Assembly: GCF_019649055.1 (NCBI RefSeq) | Contig: NW_026570559.1 | Span: 1-43,859, forward strand | Reading direction: 5' to 3' | Source: Paramacrobiotus metropolitanus | Taxonomy: Eukaryota; Tardigrada; Eutardigrada; Parachela; Macrobiotidae | DNA: 43,859 bases | In this document: positions 40,441 to 43,859 of the stretch, in pieces | Numbering within the stretch: the first letter of the stretch is position 1 | How the letters are laid out: each line of letters starts with the position of its first letter | Position numbers and translations under genes: made by a program | Notes under the pieces: model-generated | What the model was told of the DNA's origin: nothing | The model's input: only the letters and a program-made list of their open reading frames with translations | Database searches by the model: none

Positions 40441-41981
40441 ATGCGTGGCTTGCACTCAGAAATGCCGTGGAAAGCATCTCAGTGTGAGAGTAAACGCAAT
40501 GCAGATGGAGAGGACGGGCGGGAAATCAGCGGTTGCGGCTGCTTACCCCTCGTGGGTTGCTTCTCCCGGCAGAGTAGTGCGCGACGCACTCCACGGCCAA
40601 GGGGAAAAGGAAAACTGGGCGTGCAGCAGCCGCGATGCGCCGCTGGTGGGGCCATTAACATCTACCAAGCGGTGGCGGAAGCCGAGTCGCCTAACGGCAG
40701 CAGCAATCTCATCGTGTGTTCCTACTCCATCCAGCACATTCTGCTGGCCCTGCTGCTGGGCGCCCGCGATCCCCTACGCGGCGATCTCCTGGCGCTGCTG
40801 TGCCCCGACGGGCGCAGTATCGATGACGTCAGCGCGGCGTTATCCTGCATCGCCAGTGACGCGGCGTTCCAGCAAGTCAACGCGGTCTTGTACAGTCAAC
40901 TCTTCACGCTGAGACAGTCGTTCCAAGACGCCATGCTCAACAAATCCGATGTGGTGTTTGTGCCTGTGGATTTTCACAACACAGCTGCCGCCCGGGCGGC
41001 GTACGCGGAGTTTTTGAAAACGTATGCCAGCCGCGATATGGCCGACCGCCTGCCGGTGGGCGACATGCGCAGCGTTCTGGAAAATCGTCTAACCAGTTTG
41101 GTGCTGATTAATTTGCTGACCTTCTCCGCGCCGTGGGCGATTCCGTTTAATGAAGAATACACCCGCGACGACATGTTTATCTGCCTGGACGGCAGTCTGA
41201 AGAGGGTCCCGTTTATGGTGTCCATGAGCACGACGTGCGCGTCGTTTAACGTCAAGAAGAAGACCGCCGCGACAGATCCGCAGATGGTGATTATGGCGGC
41301 CGGCGACAAGCGGTACAGCGTCATGTGTATTCTACCGGCGGCCGCGGGCGGGGAGGCACTGCGGCAGCTGGAGAGGAGTCTCACGGCGGAGATTCTCCGC
41401 GGCTGGCGCAAGCAGAGCGGGCGCTATAAAATAACGCTGTCCGTGCCGAAATTGCGGGTTAAATGCCAGCTGGAGCTGGAGCGCGGCATGAAGGCGCTGG
41501 GGCTGGCTGAGCTATACTCGCACCGCACCGCCACCGGCTTCTCCGACATGTTCCAGGAGTGTCCGCCGCAGGTTGCTATCGCGTTCCAGCACAACGTGGT
41601 GTTCGGTGAGTAGTGTGAGCGTTGTGCGGGTGCCGTGGTTGTTTAGTTATAAGACTATGGATCTACCGCCAGTATCCGTAGAACGCCCCATTAACGGAGA
41701 GATTTTAGCACGTTGAAACATTACTTGGATTTACTTTGCCAGAAGTATGTGTGTGTCTCTCCGTAGAAATGGACGAGCGCGTCCGGTCGAGCGTGGCCAC
41801 CGTGGCCGCGGACCTGTGGCAAATTGCGGCCGCACCGGAATCCGGGTGGCGGACACCCGGGTATCCGAGTGGGACCCGTCTGTCGCCGCCACTGGTGGGC
41901 AGTGCCACGCCCAGCCCGTCATTATTATTAGAATTGCTATTAGAACATTGCTATGAACATGCTATGAAGCATTGTTATTAG
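40441..41981 (+). CDS. Serpin with truncated/replaced C-terminus
   Basis: Serpins are suicide inhibitors of proteases. Exon 1 (40441-41605) contains the serpin fold: NIYQAVAEAE...SNLIVCSYSIQHILLALLLGA (helix A/B), FSAPWAIPFNEE (strand 3A and after), SVPKLRVKCQLELERGMKALGL and FSDMF. Exon 2 (from 41767, phase-joined through G|AA) adds VVFEMDERVRSSVATVAADL, which aligns with the loop hinge (..E.NEEG.EA.A.T.). Soon after, at 41842, the frame enters an inverted-repeat element and ends at 41981 without the FxADHPF...GRV end that completes the fold. The start at 40441 is the first in-frame ATG; the first ~70 residues are not serpin-like, so the true start may be spliced. It is either a damaged copy, or the true final exon lies elsewhere. 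Confidence 0.75.
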
Positions 41982-42273
41982 AACGAATCAATTTAAATTT
42001 CAAGCGTATAAATAAGAGAGTAGGACAGTCTGCATCGCATCAGTATAATTCTAATTTATTCACTTCATTGTACTATGAGTAGTACCTGATTGGTGTCCGT
42101 TGGTTGTGCGATAGCCCAGGCATCGCCCAGTTGTTTTGTTAATGGCACCGGAAATACAAATTTTCAATCTGCCGTGGAAACCGGGTGGGTGTCCGCCACC
42201 CGGCCTATATCAGATCAATTTATGATCATGCATCAACGGGTCCCACTCGGATACCCGGGTGTCCGCCACCCGG
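41842..42273. mobile_element. TIR element in the serpin reactive-loop exon
   Basis: Perfect 38-bp inverted repeats at 41842-41879 and 42236-42273 start CCGGGTGGCGGACACCCGGG. A partial extra copy lies at about 42181-42205. The left repeat lies inside the serpin reading frame. No target duplication could be seen. Confidence 0.65.
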
Positions 42274-42364
42274 CCTTCCTCCCAATTAACAAATCCCACA
42301 GCTACATCTCAGCCACTCTGCGACCAAAGGAACTACGAATCAGATGCCCTGTGATTCCCGACAG

Positions 42365-42475
42365 GCGGAGGTGTCAGTCAGACGAACAGACGTGCACGTG
42401 TACTGGAAGGATCCCCACCAGCCCAACGGCGTCATCGTCACCGTCGAGATCGAGTACCATCTCGTCGACAAAGAG
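42365..42475 (+). CDS. Orphan fibronectin-III-like exon
   Basis: An acceptor CGACAG and donor GTACCT bound 37 in-frame codons containing VHVYWKDPHQPNGVI and VEIEYHLV. This resembles the W...P..PNG.I..Y.(V/I).Y strand region of fibronectin type III domains such as those in insulin-receptor-like proteins. No neighbouring exon was found, so it may be a gene fragment or part of a gene with long introns. Confidence 0.4.
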
Positions 42476-43045
42476 GTACCTCTCACCGACAACATTGCTA
42501 TTAGGCAGTCATTCATACACTTTATTCACCCGAAAATTCACCGATTTTTCGTGATTTTAATAAATTTAATGATTTCAGTTTTTTTCGGTTCACTCATTTT
42601 TACTTATTATGTAACTGAAATTATTTGATAATACTGGATTTGATAATTATTGATACTTATAAATAGAAAATACTGATAATACTTTAAATCTAAAAAAAAT
42701 CTCTAATAGTTAGAATATTGACGAATATTTGTGGCCCATGTGTATTCTTGCACGGTGTCGAGAGTGTCGTAGTGAAGTGGCGCACATGTGTGGGACTATC
42801 ACAATCAACTAATCTGCTCCTACGTAATGCCAGTTCACTGTAGCCGAAATAAATTTTTTTATTTAACGTATGCAGGTGCAAAATCATTTGATTCCAGCCA
42901 ACCTGGTTCAGATTTTATTGTATCATTTATTTGAATTTATTTGTTTCTTGCCGACATAACGAGTTTTGTCAAGCTGACCGCCTGACCCACCGGGTTCGGG
43001 TCACCTACTGGGACACTGCATTGCACTTGAACGTTGAGAGCTTTG
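42476..43045. other. Intergenic or intronic, nothing supported
   Basis: AT-rich to 42720, then mixed. If the LysM exon is spliced, its upstream exon, for example one with a signal peptide, could lie here, but none is evident. Confidence 0.45.
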
Positions 43046-43333
43046 ATGTGGGGCTGCAAACAGGCGCCGGGATTCCGATGTGTCTTCCATGTGGAAGCCG
43101 AGAGCGGAGAGACCTGTGACCGTATCGCCTTGAATCGCGGTGTGAGCCAAAGCGACATAAGAAAATGGAATACTGACGGTCGCCTAAGAATGGGTGATGC
43201 AGTTTGCGTTAACGCTGTGCAAACAGGAGCGACCGGAAGTGATGCCAGTCGAAGAAATTCCAACCAAGATTCACAGCGACACCGCGGACGGGAACGATCG
43301 GATTCGTGCCAGAGACAAGCAACTTCAGAATAA
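43046..43333 (+). CDS. Single LysM-domain protein or exon
   Basis: LysM domains bind N-acetylglucosamine polymers such as chitin or peptidoglycan. From the ATG at 43046, 95 residues are open. One LysM spans residues 12-52: CVFHVEAESGETCDRIA, GVSQSDIRKWN and LRMGDAVCV. The Cys in GETC, the KWN and the VCV ending are reminiscent of fungal-type LysM modules. The remaining ~40 residues are Arg/Ser/Gln-rich and low complexity. No signal peptide is present; an alternative acceptor (AAACAG|GC, exon start 43063) would make this an internal exon. Confidence 0.6.
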   Translation: MWGCKQAPGFRCVFHVEAESGETCDRIALNRGVSQSDIRKWNTDGRLRMGDAVCVNAVQTGATGSDASRRNSNQDSQRHRGRERSDSCQRQATSE

Positions 43334-43859
43334 TGGGTTGGGTGTGGTAACCCATAATTTCTCCCTGATACAGAGCAAGTACGATGCTTCAACACTTGTC
43401 GGTAATTCCATGACGAAGTGATAGTGATCAACAATACAGTACCATTTTTTTATACGCAATATGTATTGCTTTGAATCTGTATTGCTGATGGTGATATCAG
43501 CATAGTTATACTTCATGGCAACGAGAACGTATAAAAAGCTCTACAGCTTAAAAAACTTATTCTGTGAACTTATTCATTCAATATTTTCTTCATTTCTTTC
43601 CACCAGAACTCGTCTTTCATGGTGCCTGCGCCGTCTGACAGGTCCTAGTCTCATAGTTATGGGCGTTACCGATATGCTGGGTGTGGCCAAGATTTTGTTT
43701 AGTGAAATGTTGTTCTAGTGTCGTGACCTGTTGGCGCTGATCTAATTTCTATTGCGCCCTTGGGTGGAAACCTTTTACGCTTTTTAGCAGTCAAGGACGT
43801 ACAAATTGCCTAGCAGCTTTGATGCTCATTATACCGGTGATGGTAGGATTCATACCGGT
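43334..43859. other. Right edge, nothing supported
   Basis: Mixed sequence with short unrelated open frames on both strands. I see no domain or convincing splice structure. Confidence 0.45.

Noticed and set aside
42931-43434. Long minus-strand open frame opposite the LysM exon
   Set aside because: A shadow of the LysM reading frame; no motif on the minus strand.

Overview
The window is animal nuclear DNA. Genes are split by mostly short GT-AG introns, exons are GC-rich and introns and intergenic DNA are AT-rich. The recognisable genes are animal ones: a sushi/fucolectin-type/C-type-lectin receptor of the Drosophila furrowed/CG9095 type, a TBP-like factor (TBPL1/TRF2) and a serpin. A small-genome ecdysozoan (arthropod or tardigrade) is my inference; nothing here fixes the species. 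No rRNA, tRNA, CRISPR array or operon was seen.

Layout. 1.4-8.2 kb (+): an 11-exon selectin-like receptor with three apparent single-base frame breaks. 8.6-9.6 kb (-): an unrecognised three-exon gene with an acidic C-terminus. 10.9-11.8 kb (+): the C-terminal half of a TBPL1/TRF2 gene; exons for the first TBP repeat were not found. 12.6-13.1 kb: a 5'-truncated retrotransposon tail.

13.5-38 kb holds the main feature: an expanded, apparently undescribed family of eight-exon genes, each coding for about 405-420 residues with five unusual C2H2-like fingers that all end in H-x4-H. Copies A(-) and B(+) diverge from a shared intergenic region, and C(-) and D(+) repeat the same arrangement. A and C are one subtype; B, D and a third copy F(-) are another. 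So an ancestral divergent pair seems to have been duplicated. A and D look intact. C has a stop in exon 7. B has a 3.3-kb retrotransposon in intron 4 and a lost splice donor. F has two frameshifting deletions and a lost donor. E is a one-exon relic. Several TIR elements sit in the introns; one in F has a clean TTAA empty site in B.

Between D and F lie a MULE-type DNA transposon with a FLYWCH/MULE gene and 50-bp TIRs (29.4-32.3 kb) and a large inverted repeat (32.6-33.4 kb). 38-40.4 kb has no gene I can support. 40.4-42.0 kb (+) is a serpin whose reactive-centre-loop exon runs into an inverted-repeat element. An orphan fibronectin-III-like exon (42.4 kb) and a single LysM domain (43.0-43.3 kb) close the window.

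Nothing was computed by search: homology calls come from recognised motifs, and exon limits from splice sites, reading phase and comparison among paralogous copies.
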